Shown one piece after another: positions 16,318 to 26,226 of a DNA stretch of 64,000 nt. The stretch is from Cohnella phaseoli. GTDB lineage: Bacteria; Bacillota; Bacilli; Paenibacillales; Paenibacillaceae. Numbering within the stretch: the first letter of the stretch is position 1; each line of letters opens with the position of its first letter. Where the stretch lies: positions 1 through 64,000 of the forward strand of contig NZ_QRDZ01000016.1 in assembly GCF_003386235.1 (NCBI RefSeq), given 5' to 3'. Under the pieces are notes generated by a model, which ran no database searches, was not told the origin of the DNA, and was given only the letters and a program-made list of their open reading frames with translations. The translations under genes were made by a program, and so were the position numbers.

Positions 16318-17574
16318 TCAGCTAACGATTCTAAACAACTCGCCTTGTCCCGGAGCTAGCCAGAATTTGCATTCGAACGTATCCTCACGGTCGGACTTTA
16401 CGTGGCACTCCTCGCCCAACGCGGAATATCGGCCAAGCTCCGAAAGGCTTCCGAACCCTGCGGTCAATTGGACGGAATCCCTCGGGTTGGCATTCACGAT
16501 GAAAATATACGATTCCGCCGTAGTCCGATGAACGAATTCGGATATCACAAGATGAGGGTCCAGGCCAAGGCCTAACCGAATGTCTTTGACCGCCCCATCC
16601 CCCAAGAAGCGCTCTACCCGATCAATAGGAGCTTCGGGATAATGACCTACCCGTGTCAGATCCAGATCGAGGAACAAGCCCCGCCAGCGATCGTGCACCT
16701 CCCGGTTCACATCCCGAATCGCTTGAAAGGTATCCGTCCTCTCTCCCCACCAATTAATGGGCCCTTGGCGATAATTGGTTTCGTATTGTCCTTCATTAAT
16801 GGGCGTATATAACGTAAACATTAATATGCCTTTAGCGCCGTAAGCCAGCGACGTATTGATCTGCCACCTCATGTCGTCGTAAGACGGCTTCCGATACCGG
16901 AAGTGCGGCGTCGTCAAAATCGTATTCCAGAACCCAACCGATCTGCGAGAAGCAGCCTGTCGATAAAAGTTCAGGTTGGTATAATAGCCTGCTCCCTCCA
17001 CGCCCCGTTCCGTCATCTGCTTATAGTGATCGTAGCATAGCAACGGTGTGCCGGAACGATCGGCATATTCCCCAAGGTAGGCAAGATAGTCGTCACGCCC
17101 GATCATAGCTTTGGCATCTTCCCAGAAGGGCAACAAATTTACGAAGCCGAATCGATCTCCCCCATGCTTGCCGATGATACGAACGGCTTCTATCGTGGCA
17201 TCAAAAATGTCGCCCGTGGGTTCGTCAATCACGGAGAATGCGACGACCTCGGGCCTGTCGGCGAATTCTTCGACCGCCTCCCGCACCCCGGCTTCGTAAT
17301 CGTCGGGCAGCTTGGCTTTATCGTTCGGCATATCCGATTTTCGAATTCCCCAGATCGAGGTCCGGGGGTCCTGCAAAATCATATCCACCTGTTTGTTCCG
17401 GCACCAGTCCAGAATCAAATTCAATTTGGATCGATGCTCCGCATTCCCGGCGTCATACGAAGGAGACATGATAAGGGAAAATGCGGCATCCTCCCAATCC
17501 TTCAAATCGGACTCCCGAAAGGCGTCCATGCTCATATAGTTCCAAAACCCGATTGGGAATTTCCGACGTTCCAC
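16318..17574 (-). CDS. TIM-barrel glycoside-hydrolase-like protein
   Basis: Probable cytoplasmic carbohydrate-active enzyme of about 419 residues, last gene of polysaccharide locus 1. The open frame runs back to 17691 and would overlap the beta-helix gene. AGGAGG lies seven bases before a GTG at 17574 and only one base before an ATG at 17580, so the GTG is the best start. The fold reads as a beta/alpha barrel with an acidic motif after the fourth strand (VVAFSVIDEPTGD, a likely proton-donor glutamate) and later strands GILMFTLYTP and GFWNTILTT, then a small beta domain at the C-terminus. Similar proteins are annotated as DUF4434/beta-galactosidase-like. The GH family cannot be fixed by eye. 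Confidence 0.65.
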   Translation of the reverse strand: MERRKFPIGFWNYMSMDAFRESDLKDWEDAAFSLIMSPSYDAGNAEHRSKLNLILDWCRNKQVDMILQDPRTSIWGIRKSDMPNDKAKLPDDYEAGVREAVEEFADRPEVVAFSVIDEPTGDIFDATIEAVRIIGKHGGDRFGFVNLLPFWEDAKAMIGRDDYLAYLGEYADRSGTPLLCYDHYKQMTERGVEGAGYYTNLNFYRQAASRRSVGFWNTILTTPHFRYRKPSYDDMRWQINTSLAYGAKGILMFTLYTPINEGQYETNYRQGPINWWGERTDTFQAIRDVNREVHDRWRGLFLDLDLTRVGHYPEAPIDRVERFLGDGAVKDIRLGLGLDPHLVISEFVHRTTAESYIFIVNANPRDSVQLTAGFGSLSELGRYSALGEECHVKSDREDTFECKFWLAPGQGELFRIVS

Positions 17575-17605
17575 CGCCATTCCTCCTGATTTTTCCGCTA
17601 ATAAG

Positions 17606-20600
17606 CTATAATCCATAAACGGATACATCGTCGAAAGTTGCCGTTGCATTGTACGCATCCAGCGCAATTTTCCCGGAGGAGAACGACGCATCCGTTGCCG
17701 TTAACACCTGGTCGCCGTTCAAATAAACGACGATTGTCGCACCCTCCGCCAAAATACGCAGCCGATATTCGGACTGAAGGCTAACATTGTAGGATTTGCT
17801 CGCGAGCGATGTCTGTACGCCGCCCACGATCTTTTTCAGTTCCACGACGCCAAGGTCGCTCAACGACACAAAATATTTGTTCTGGTCGTCCGTGTAGCGA
17901 AACGCCACATTAGCGAAGCCGCCTGACGAAGCAGCGGACAGCATTGTCACCTTCGCCCGTATTTCGGCATCGGCCCACGAACCCGAGACGTTATGCGCCG
18001 AACCGCCGCTACTGACTTGGTACTCCTTCGTTCTGTCCTCTACAACACTCCAAGTGCCGCTTGATACCGTCCACTGAGAGCTCCCGTTCTCAAAGTCGTC
18101 GCTGAAGAGCGCGATATGCGACAACGATTCCAGCTTCTGTACGGCGACCTCGTCGATGTAAATAGCGGCATTCGTCGATTGAAACGCGACTTTTCCGTCG
18201 GCCATGTCGGAATCGGTCACGGCAAGTTCCTTCCTGCCATCGATATAGAGATCGATCCGGTCCGACGAAGCGAATACTTTTACCTGATAAGACCTCCCTA
18301 TCGCGATTCCATAAGGCTTACTTGCCAATACGGTTTTCGTACCGGCAACATGCTTGGACATTTCAATGTAGCCCTGACTGCTCAATTCGGCCGTATAGGC
18401 GTTGTTCGCATCCGTATATCGGAATTGCATTTGCGCAGAACCGCCCCCGCCGTCCGTACCGGCAATAGTCATATTGGCCTGCGCTACATAGTCCGCCCAC
18501 TCTGCACTCCCTGTAAAGATGCGTGCATTCGTATTTCCGGAGTTGCGCAACTGACGAGATTGCTCTGTTGTACCGACGGACCAAGTCCCGCTTTCCACAT
18601 TGAAACGAGAGGTGCTGCCATCTTCAAAATTGTCGTACAAAAGCACGTCCTGCTGATCCACCCAACTGTTCGCTTTCGTGAACAATGCAACATTGTCGAA
18701 ATCGGCTGCGGTTTCCCACGAATCGATACCTACTTTTCCCGATGGAAGAATAGAGAAGGAATCATAGGCTATCGCCTCTTTGCGGCCATTGACGTATACG
18801 CCTATCGCCAAATCGCCCCGCCAAGCATCGCGATAAACTTCCGCCTTTAACTCGTAAACGGAGTTCGCCGCGACGGGGAAATATTTGCTGAACAGCGTCG
18901 TCTTGCTTCCATTTTTGGCTTTCTCGATCAACAGTTGGTTTCCGCTATATAAGGACACGATATAACGATCGCCGTTGTCCTGATAGTTGAGGTTGAACCC
19001 GACCGAACCGCCGGTTGCAGCGTTAAACGAGGTCGGTTTAATCGCAGCCTCCACGATGTAATCTTCCCACTTTCCGGATCCGATGAGCGCAGAGGTCCAA
19101 TTGGAACTCGATTGTCGGAAAACTTGGGTATCGCCGCTCGCAATGCTCCAGTTCCCGTTGCCCACAATCGTAAAGGCTTCGCTCCCGCCGTTCTCAAAGT
19201 CAATTCGCTGCCGCTGTTCCAGGATAGGGCTAACCAGCTTCATCTTCGCAGCCGGATGAGCCTGCGGTGTCGGAATAACCCAATCTGTGTACGTCACGAT
19301 GGGATCCCAAGCGGTCGTATCGCCAAAATTATTGCCATTTCGGTTGACGATGAAATGCAGTCGATCTCCTTTGGCCACACTTAAAGATTGGTCCGGGAAA
19401 TCCGCGGGTGTACTACTCGTCACCGTCTGCCAACCGCTTGTCGGCCATACCTGCGAAGATTCGTGCATCATCTTCACAAGGACGCCGTCCTCGCTGTTAG
19501 AAGCCGCTATTCTCCCGTTGGCTGTGACGATTATCGTTCCGGCAAAAGGAGCCGTCCAGGTACGGACCGCATCCCGAGCGTCCGGACTCTGTTCGTATTT
19601 CCCAACCGTCAGGAAGGTCGTGCCGTCCCTCCACATATTCCAAGGGTTATAATACGCAGTCAAATTAGAGTAAGTCGTACCCTCCCAGTACTGATAGCTC
19701 CACACAGGCCCTTGCCGAATCGCTCCAAAATCCTGACTGGCCTGGTATACACGGAGCGGCTCAAATCCTGGAACGCCGCTTGTCACATCGTCCGACGCGT
19801 AGAAAGTACTTACGTTGCCGTTGCGATCCTCTGCCTCTACTTTATAATAGTAGTGCGTAGAAGGCAGCAGTTCCTCCGTATCCGAGAAGGAAGTCGTGGA
19901 CGATTCTCCTACCATATTGCGATAAGCCGGCGTGAAATTGGGATCCGTTGAACGGTATATATTGTAGTGCGCAATGCCGCTCCCCGAATCCGAAGCCTGA
20001 GACCAGGACAAATCTATCGAACGACCGTCAACGCTTGCCGAAGCCGATAGACTTGAAGGTCCCCCCGGCGCCGTAACATCCAGAGGAAGAAGCTGCGACT
20101 GCACATCGAATCCCGTCGCGCTTTGCCAAGATGCCAGAGTGCTATAGATCGTTGTCACATCCGGTTCCGGTGCGACGTCAACAACGGTAGCCTTGAACTG
20201 TTGGCCGGAAGCGCTAAAAATTTGTTGAGAGTCGATCGATTCCATCATGGCATTGGATTTAAAGAAATAGGCTGCCGTATCGGTTACGCCGTTCTGCAAA
20301 ACGATGCGATTGCGGTGGATGCGGTTTCCGCTCCAATCCCCGGAGGTTTCCTGCGTAGTACTGATAGCGGAGGTATGGGGCTGATCCACAATGATTAAGT
20401 TATCCGACATCTCCAGATTAACCAAACCTTGAAGCGGCGACGTCGTTGACCGGAATGCAGTCAGGCCGATCTGCCCGTTTCCTAGATTTTTAATCGCCTT
20501 ATTGCCTTCGATTCGATTGTTGATGATCTTGGCATTGATATTGGACATGGTAGAAATGCCGTTGCCCTCGTTATTGTGAACATAGTTGTACTGCGCAGTG

Positions 20601-21610
20601 ACGTATTCGTTTGACCAGTCGATATTGACGCCTGTGGCGTCAGCCCCCGTATTGCTATCCGACATGTTGTAGACTTCGTTAAACTTCATTTCAATGTAGG
20701 AGGACTGAATCGGCCATATTCCCCCCGGTGTAGTCCATGCGCCAGTTCCCGAGTACTTGCCGCCGTCATGAATTAGATTCCACTTCATTGAGCTGTGATT
20801 GGCGTTGTTCATCATTACCGGAGTAAGTCCGATGTTGTACACATAGTTGTTGTGGATTTTGACATTCCGGTAAATGGCCGAAGAGGACATCGCGCCACCG
20901 CCGCCCAATTTCCAGGTATCCGTGCGGATACCGAATTTGCCAACGTCATGAATCGTGTTATTGGCAATCGTAAGATCGTTCGACATCTCTCTATCGATGT
21001 TTTCTTTGTTTCCGTATGCGAGTACGACGATCCCGTCCACCAGGCTGTCTACCGTCGAACCGTAAATCAGATTGTCATCGATAGTAATGCCCGAATACGC
21101 CGTCTCGCCGCGCGACTCGTCGAATTCGATCGCGATTCCCGCCCCTTGCAGACCGCCGCCCGTCAGGCTGCTGGGAGCGTCGACTTCGATTTCCAATCCT
21201 CGTATCGCCCAGTGGCTTTCATTTCTCAACAGTACGGTCGGTACCCCTTCGGTCAGATGCCGAATTTTGGGCCTGCCCGTACCGTAAGAAGTCAACACGA
21301 TCGGCTGGCCCGACTGGCCCGATCCGCGGAGAGTCAATTCCTCGTCATTCCAGACGTCTCCGCCCAGCAGAAGAATCTCGTCCCCGGGCATAAAGGTGAC
21401 GGACGATACTTTGGACAACGTCTTCCATGGCGAGCTCGAGCTTAGGCCGGAATTATCGTCGTCCCCCGTGGACGAACTGACATAGTACGTCTGCCCCCCG
21501 GATGCAGCAACCGATGGAACGGCGCCCGGAAAATTTGCAGTTACAAGCCATAACGCCAACATGCAGCCCATCATTCGGACAAACGATTCCTTGATAAAGC
21601 GAACGCTCAT
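17606..21610 (-). CDS. Large secreted right-handed beta-helix protein with FnIII and LamG-like modules
   Basis: Secreted polysaccharide-active protein of about 1334 residues. A signal peptide covers roughly residues 1-36. Residues ~40-480 form a right-handed parallel beta-helix (DGIVVLAYGNKENID, NDLTIANNTIHDVGKFGIRT), as in pectate-lyase-superfamily enzymes. A fibronectin type III module follows (~515-615), then a beta domain (~615-790) and three LamG-like/DUF1080-like beta-sandwich repeats, each opening with a D-F-E/N pattern and GTWS or GNWS. The frame can start at a GTG at 21619, but GGGGTG lies six bases before the ATG at 21610. No SLH or sortase motif is seen, so it is released or held by its carbohydrate-binding repeats. 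It probably makes the oligosaccharides imported by the neighbouring transporter. Confidence 0.8.
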   Translation of the reverse strand: MSVRFIKESFVRMMGCMLALWLVTANFPGAVPSVAASGGQTYYVSSSTGDDDNSGLSSSSPWKTLSKVSSVTFMPGDEILLLGGDVWNDEELTLRGSGQSGQPIVLTSYGTGRPKIRHLTEGVPTVLLRNESHWAIRGLEIEVDAPSSLTGGGLQGAGIAIEFDESRGETAYSGITIDDNLIYGSTVDSLVDGIVVLAYGNKENIDREMSNDLTIANNTIHDVGKFGIRTDTWKLGGGGAMSSSAIYRNVKIHNNYVYNIGLTPVMMNNANHSSMKWNLIHDGGKYSGTGAWTTPGGIWPIQSSYIEMKFNEVYNMSDSNTGADATGVNIDWSNEYVTAQYNYVHNNEGNGISTMSNINAKIINNRIEGNKAIKNLGNGQIGLTAFRSTTSPLQGLVNLEMSDNLIIVDQPHTSAISTTQETSGDWSGNRIHRNRIVLQNGVTDTAAYFFKSNAMMESIDSQQIFSASGQQFKATVVDVAPEPDVTTIYSTLASWQSATGFDVQSQLLPLDVTAPGGPSSLSASASVDGRSIDLSWSQASDSGSGIAHYNIYRSTDPNFTPAYRNMVGESSTTSFSDTEELLPSTHYYYKVEAEDRNGNVSTFYASDDVTSGVPGFEPLRVYQASQDFGAIRQGPVWSYQYWEGTTYSNLTAYYNPWNMWRDGTTFLTVGKYEQSPDARDAVRTWTAPFAGTIIVTANGRIAASNSEDGVLVKMMHESSQVWPTSGWQTVTSSTPADFPDQSLSVAKGDRLHFIVNRNGNNFGDTTAWDPIVTYTDWVIPTPQAHPAAKMKLVSPILEQRQRIDFENGGSEAFTIVGNGNWSIASGDTQVFRQSSSNWTSALIGSGKWEDYIVEAAIKPTSFNAATGGSVGFNLNYQDNGDRYIVSLYSGNQLLIEKAKNGSKTTLFSKYFPVAANSVYELKAEVYRDAWRGDLAIGVYVNGRKEAIAYDSFSILPSGKVGIDSWETAADFDNVALFTKANSWVDQQDVLLYDNFEDGSTSRFNVESGTWSVGTTEQSRQLRNSGNTNARIFTGSAEWADYVAQANMTIAGTDGGGGSAQMQFRYTDANNAYTAELSSQGYIEMSKHVAGTKTVLASKPYGIAIGRSYQVKVFASSDRIDLYIDGRKELAVTDSDMADGKVAFQSTNAAIYIDEVAVQKLESLSHIALFSDDFENGSSQWTVSSGTWSVVEDRTKEYQVSSGGSAHNVSGSWADAEIRAKVTMLSAASSGGFANVAFRYTDDQNKYFVSLSDLGVVELKKIVGGVQTSLASKSYNVSLQSEYRLRILAEGATIVVYLNGDQVLTATDASFSSGKIALDAYNATATFDDVSVYGL

Positions 21611-21652
21611 GAGTGGCACCCCGCTATTCTTTTGATGAATGGCTCATACAGG

Positions 21653-21705
21653 AAAAAAACACACGGACAAGTCTAGACAAATTGCCTTCGCTTGCCCGTG
21701 TGTTT
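21653..21705 (-). terminator. Hairpin after the locus 1 binding-protein gene
   Basis: On the minus strand AAACACACGGGCAAG pairs with CTTGTCCGTGTGTTT and is followed by a T-run. It probably limits read-through from the abundant binding-protein transcript into the large beta-helix gene. Confidence 0.8.
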
Positions 21706-21713
21706 GAATCAGA

Positions 21714-23330
21714 TTAGGACCGGTTTTCCGCTTTGGCCTGCTTGTCCGTTTCATCCCAATATTTCTGCCCTAGCTTTAACCAGCCTTCCACGAACTTGTC
21801 CCATTCCTTATCGAAATCGCCTTTGAACGAGATCAAATTCGTCGTTTCCTGTACCGTGTAATCCCACAGCTTCCCGCGAACGGACGGGTCGACAACATCG
21901 GCGGGCAAGTACAAGAACGCGAGCGGATCGATTTTCGCGTTCGCCATGGAATCGGCGCTGGCCGCAATCGCCTCTTCCCGGTTAGGCGTATCGTCCGGAA
22001 TGAAATCGAGATCCCACTTGACAAGCGTCTTCAGGTTCACGGCCGGATCAAGTTCGCCGATTGTTTTCGTTTTTCCATTTTCGTTTTTCTCCGTAATCAG
22101 GCTTGTATACTTGTCGCCATCTTTGCTGTAATGCACCCCTTCGATACCCCATTGCATTAATTCGCTGCCCTCATCGGAGAGCAAATAATCGAACAGCCGG
22201 AAAGCCGTGTCCCGTTTCTCCTCGCTTACAGACGCGCTAACGGATGCCCCTCCCCAAAAATTATTAAAGCCGTCGACGCGTTTGCTGCCATTTATTCCGA
22301 CCAATACGGGGATAACATCGAACATGGTTTTAGGGTCCTTGTCCGGATAAGCCTGCTGGAAACGATCGTAGTGGCCATTGTAAAAATCAGGCGTCGCGTT
22401 GTCGAGTAGGATGCCCGCTTTACCGGAGACGAATTTCTGGTAAGCCTGCTGTCCGTTATTAACCATGAATTCCGGGTCGATGATTTTGTCCTTGTAGAGC
22501 TGGTTCAGAAATTGCAAAGCTTGCTTGCCGTCATCCGTAATGATTTCCGGCGTCCATTTACCGTCGATGAGACGGAACCGATCCGCGCTGGCGTTAAAAG
22601 CGTTGACTAAAATATAGAATCCGCCTAATCCCGGCCCGGCGGCCGTTATTCCGTAGGTATCCGGTTTGCCGTTCTGATCCGGGTCCCCTTTGGCGAAGGC
22701 CTCGACGACTGCTCGGAATTCCTCTATCGTTGTCGGCATGGACAGACCCAGGTTCGTCAGCCAATCTTTGCGAATATAGAAAGCATGCTGGTTAGCCGTC
22801 GTAATATCCTTATTGTGATTGATGGCCGGAACCGAATAGTTCTTGCCGAGCTCGCCCTTCTTCAATAGTTCGAAGCGCTGCAAATGTCGTTCCACGTTCG
22901 GATAAGAGGAAGCATAGTCGCTAATCGGGAGCAGCAATCCCTGCTGGATCCACTTATGATAGATATCCCGCATATCCACGCCTTCGTGGAAAAAGATATC
23001 CGGTATTTGACCCGAAGCGATCAGAACGTTCAGCTTATCTTTATAGGTGTCATAAGGAGCGCTGGTCCATTTCAGGGTGATGTTTAATTTGTCCTGCAGA
23101 GCTTTGGTAATTAAAGAATCTGCCGGCGGTTCCTTGCCGAACATAAAGCTGAATACCGTCAGCTCTACAGGCTTGGACGGCGCCGCCGATTGCTCCGGGC
23201 TGTTGCTGCTGCTCGGACTGACAGACGGTTGGGCGGCTTGATTGTTTTCTGCGCAGGCCGATAATAGCGCGATCAATAACGAAGCGACCAGCATAATTTT
23301 TAACATTCCGAATTGCGTTCTCTTTAACAT
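21714..23330 (-). CDS. Lipoprotein sugar-binding protein of an LplABC-type importer
   Basis: Extracellular solute-binding protein, 538 residues, anchored as a lipoprotein: signal peptide with lipobox LLSAC (Cys near residue 26) followed by a Gln/Ser/Pro-rich linker. The rest follows the SBP_bac_1 / LipO pattern (EVTVFSF-like start, then KLNVLIASGQIPDIFFHEG, FYIRKDWLTNLGL, GITAAGPG and FRLFDYLLSDEGSELMQWG). Such long LplA/YtcQ-type proteins bind oligosaccharides released from plant or glycan polymers. GAGGAGG precedes the ATG. It follows the LplC permease closely on the same strand and ends in a strong hairpin. Confidence 0.92.
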   Translation of the reverse strand: MLKRTQFGMLKIMLVASLLIALLSACAENNQAAQPSVSPSSSNSPEQSAAPSKPVELTVFSFMFGKEPPADSLITKALQDKLNITLKWTSAPYDTYKDKLNVLIASGQIPDIFFHEGVDMRDIYHKWIQQGLLLPISDYASSYPNVERHLQRFELLKKGELGKNYSVPAINHNKDITTANQHAFYIRKDWLTNLGLSMPTTIEEFRAVVEAFAKGDPDQNGKPDTYGITAAGPGLGGFYILVNAFNASADRFRLIDGKWTPEIITDDGKQALQFLNQLYKDKIIDPEFMVNNGQQAYQKFVSGKAGILLDNATPDFYNGHYDRFQQAYPDKDPKTMFDVIPVLVGINGSKRVDGFNNFWGGASVSASVSEEKRDTAFRLFDYLLSDEGSELMQWGIEGVHYSKDGDKYTSLITEKNENGKTKTIGELDPAVNLKTLVKWDLDFIPDDTPNREEAIAASADSMANAKIDPLAFLYLPADVVDPSVRGKLWDYTVQETTNLISFKGDFDKEWDKFVEGWLKLGQKYWDETDKQAKAENRS

Positions 23331-23389
23331 GAAGTATTGCCCTCCTCTTTTTGTATATCAGGTGAAGACAGACTTACCATTACGCTTTT

Positions 23390-24265
23390 CTAGCTTTTGA
23401 CAGCGCCGATCATCACCCCCTTGACGAAATACTTTTGGATGAACGGATACACCAGCATAATCGGCAAGATGGAGATCATGATGACGGACATCTTGATCGT
23501 CTCGCTCAGCAAAGCCGTCTTGTTGTGGACGGAAGCCTGATTCCCGATATCCGTATTGCTTTGCACGATGATATCGCGAAGGATCAGCGAAAGCGGCCAC
23601 TTCTCCCGGGAATTGAGAAAGAGCATGGCGTTGAACCACTCATTCCAGGCTGCGACGGAGATAAACAGACAGATGGTCGCTACGATCGGCAACGATACCG
23701 GTAAAATAATTTGCAGATAGATGCGAAAATAACCGGCGCCGTCCATTAAAGCCGACTCTTCGATTTCGGCAGGCAAGCCTTGAAAATACGTTTTGATGAC
23801 AATCAGGTTAAACGTATTGATGGCGGCCGGCAAAATCAGCACCAGCCAACTGTCGATGAGGCCGAGGCTTTTGATCAACAGGTAGTAGGGAATCAAGCCT
23901 CCGTTAAAGAACATTGTAAAAAGGATAAACATCAGGACGGCGTTTCGCCCTGGCAAATCTTTTTTGGTCAAAGCGTAAGCTGCGATGGAGGTGATCGCGA
24001 ATTGGTAGATCGTTACACCTACAGTCACGCCTAGCGATACAGTCAACCCTTTCAACAACGAATCCGAGCTGAATACGTATTTGTAACCCTCCCAACTGAT
24101 TTCGGTTGGAAACAGTACGATCGGCGAATGGACGGCGATCTCATAGGGGGTAAGAGAGATGGTAAGCACGTTCCAAAACGGATATAAGGTGACAAAGGAA
24201 AAGAGGATCAAGAATGCCAAGTTCAGATAATCGAACAACCGGGATGAATTACTCCGCTTCGTCAT
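23390..24265 (-). CDS. Sugar ABC transporter permease, LplC/YtcP family
   Basis: Membrane subunit of the oligosaccharide importer, 291 residues with about six membrane segments. The binding-protein-dependent transport motif appears as EIEESALMDGAGYFRIYLQIILPVS (EAA loop, residues ~170-200). The ending FVKGVMIGAVKS is the family C-terminus. Its partner permease (LplB type) is at 26227-27126, separated from it by a glycosidase gene. An unusually weak ribosome site precedes the ATG. No ATPase gene is nearby: these systems share a distant MsmX-type ATPase. Confidence 0.92.
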   Translation of the reverse strand: MTKRSNSSRLFDYLNLAFLILFSFVTLYPFWNVLTISLTPYEIAVHSPIVLFPTEISWEGYKYVFSSDSLLKGLTVSLGVTVGVTIYQFAITSIAAYALTKKDLPGRNAVLMFILFTMFFNGGLIPYYLLIKSLGLIDSWLVLILPAAINTFNLIVIKTYFQGLPAEIEESALMDGAGYFRIYLQIILPVSLPIVATICLFISVAAWNEWFNAMLFLNSREKWPLSLILRDIIVQSNTDIGNQASVHNKTALLSETIKMSVIMISILPIMLVYPFIQKYFVKGVMIGAVKS

Positions 24266-24301
24266 GCGCGCCCTACCGCCTTATGCTCAGTTTTTGTTGC
24301 T

Positions 24302-26188
24302 TCACGATCGCTGCACAAAGTCCCTCATCATCATGATTGTCCGCCCGTTCGCGCTTGCGTTCGGCAGCCACGGCACAAAGTAAGGATCGTTATCCGCATA
24401 GCGCTCGCACATGTAATACTCGGGCGTCATGGAGTAGGTCAACTGGGCTTGCAGCAATCGTTCGGCCTTGTCCCTCTCTCCTCTCTCCAGCCAGGCATAG
24501 AACCAGGGGATATCCGGCCCGGACGTATACCAGGTATGTCCCGCCCAATAATCGGCATTGTGCCCTTGCTCAATGAGACCGTCGCTCATCAGGCCCATCA
24601 AGCCTTTAGTGCCGTATCCTCGATTACGGTAATAATTTTCAACCCGCTCAAAGGCTTGGCTATCCGGTTGAATCACCCCCGCCCTGATCAGGCTGATGGC
24701 GCTGTCGCCTATAGGACCGATCGGCGGATCGAGCGGTGGTTGCCCTGCCTGATTGCTGATCAGAACCTCATTGCCCTTCACGTTGGTCAGCAATTGCTGC
24801 TCAAGAATGGAGCGCATGCAGGCCATATAATCCTCATAGGCATCCCTTACCTCGTCAGCCCGCGGATCGCCATAATGCGCCAAAACCTCCGCAAGCCAGA
24901 ATATCCCGATCAAGTTGTGAGCGTCGGTAAAGCACCAGCTCTGATATTCTCCTTGCCAGTCGTGCGCCTTCATCGGAGGGAAAATACCATGTCCCGCATA
25001 CTGACCCTGCTTCGTCGCCGACCGCTGCCGCTCAATCCAGTCAAAACCTAGCAGCAGGTATGTCCTGTATTTTTCGAATACTGCCTTATCCTGCCTGAAC
25101 AACACATGACGGGATGCTCCCCAGATCGCCCCGGCCGTATTGCATGCCCACTTCTCCCCGTTCATATTAAGCACAAGTCCCACATCGGCTCCCGTTTTCA
25201 CCTGAAGCACCTCGAAAAAGGTGTCGTAGGCCCTCTCTGTGTATTCATGGAAGTTCCCTATCCGATCAAGCGCGATTAGAAACTCTAGCGCCTCAACCGG
25301 CCAGATGGCGCGCTGCAGTCCGCCTTGTCGCGGCAGGACGTAGTCCTTGCCTACCGGATAAGAAAACATCTGCAGCAGTTGCGACACAAAATTGCGTTCG
25401 ATTTCGGCGAAATACGAAGGATAATCCGGGCAAGGTTGAATTCTGGACAACTTTTCTTCCCAGTAACGTACCGCTTTCTCACGTTCGTCCTCGTATTGAA
25501 ACCGCTCCGTAGCCCCCCGGCGGAAAGCTAACGAGAAGGTGCGGGATTGACCGGCCGGAAGCTTGAAGCGCAGCTTCAACAGGTGCCGCTGGCTCCACTT
25601 CAGGCCTTCACCGTCTTCCACCCAGGAGGCATCGGCATAATCCTGTTGGATTCTTAGCTCATAGGCTCCATCCTCCATCACTCCATCGCGATAACGCCAT
25701 CCTGAACGGATAAACCCCCAATTGTGCACATTCGGATTAAAATGGCAGTAGCCGTCCCATTCCATTCCCGTCAGCAGCTCTTCTTTGCCGGAGCGCGCCA
25801 TCACGCACAACGTATCGCTAATATCCACGGCATGCGGGTTGGACACCGTAATTCGGGTATACGCCGTCGGTACGCGGTCGGTGGAGCAGAAGCTTTCCAT
25901 GCTCAACGCATAGTTCTTCCCGTCATACCGAACTTCATGAATCGGAATGCCGTCCGGCCTGCTGTGGTACACAATCTCTTCGAAGGGAATTTCCTCCGCC
26001 GCTTCGCCAAACAGAAGACGGAATGCTGCAGAACGGTGGTTGCGATCCTCGACCACATCGCCGATCATCACCTTGCAATCCGGCCACATCGTGACCAGAC
26101 ATTCCGCCAACGGCGGATGCAGATACCGCTTGGCCGTAAACGGCCGCTGCCAGACGGCTTCTCTTCCCGGAAATAATGCGTTCGCCAT
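24302..26188 (-). CDS. Cytoplasmic (alpha/alpha)6 glycosidase-like protein
   Basis: Probable intracellular glycosidase of 628 residues inserted between the two permease genes of locus 1. A beta-sandwich-like N-terminal part (to about residue 240) is followed by an (alpha/alpha)6 region (LQRAIWPVEALEFLIALDRIG, EYQSWCFTDAHNLIGIFWLAE, HNADYWAGHTWYTSGPDIPW) as in GH78/GH95/GH127-like enzymes. There is no signal peptide, so it acts on imported oligosaccharides. AAGGAG precedes the ATG at good distance. Candidate acids lie in the QGEYQSWCF and WAGHTW regions but cannot be assigned safely. The numbered family is uncertain. Confidence 0.7.
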   Translation of the reverse strand: MANALFPGREAVWQRPFTAKRYLHPPLAECLVTMWPDCKVMIGDVVEDRNHRSAAFRLLFGEAAEEIPFEEIVYHSRPDGIPIHEVRYDGKNYALSMESFCSTDRVPTAYTRITVSNPHAVDISDTLCVMARSGKEELLTGMEWDGYCHFNPNVHNWGFIRSGWRYRDGVMEDGAYELRIQQDYADASWVEDGEGLKWSQRHLLKLRFKLPAGQSRTFSLAFRRGATERFQYEDEREKAVRYWEEKLSRIQPCPDYPSYFAEIERNFVSQLLQMFSYPVGKDYVLPRQGGLQRAIWPVEALEFLIALDRIGNFHEYTERAYDTFFEVLQVKTGADVGLVLNMNGEKWACNTAGAIWGASRHVLFRQDKAVFEKYRTYLLLGFDWIERQRSATKQGQYAGHGIFPPMKAHDWQGEYQSWCFTDAHNLIGIFWLAEVLAHYGDPRADEVRDAYEDYMACMRSILEQQLLTNVKGNEVLISNQAGQPPLDPPIGPIGDSAISLIRAGVIQPDSQAFERVENYYRNRGYGTKGLMGLMSDGLIEQGHNADYWAGHTWYTSGPDIPWFYAWLERGERDKAERLLQAQLTYSMTPEYYMCERYADNDPYFVPWLPNASANGRTIMMMRDFVQRS

Positions 26189-26226
26189 TCTTATCTCTCC
26201 TTAAGACATCCAAGTTGTTGTCGCTT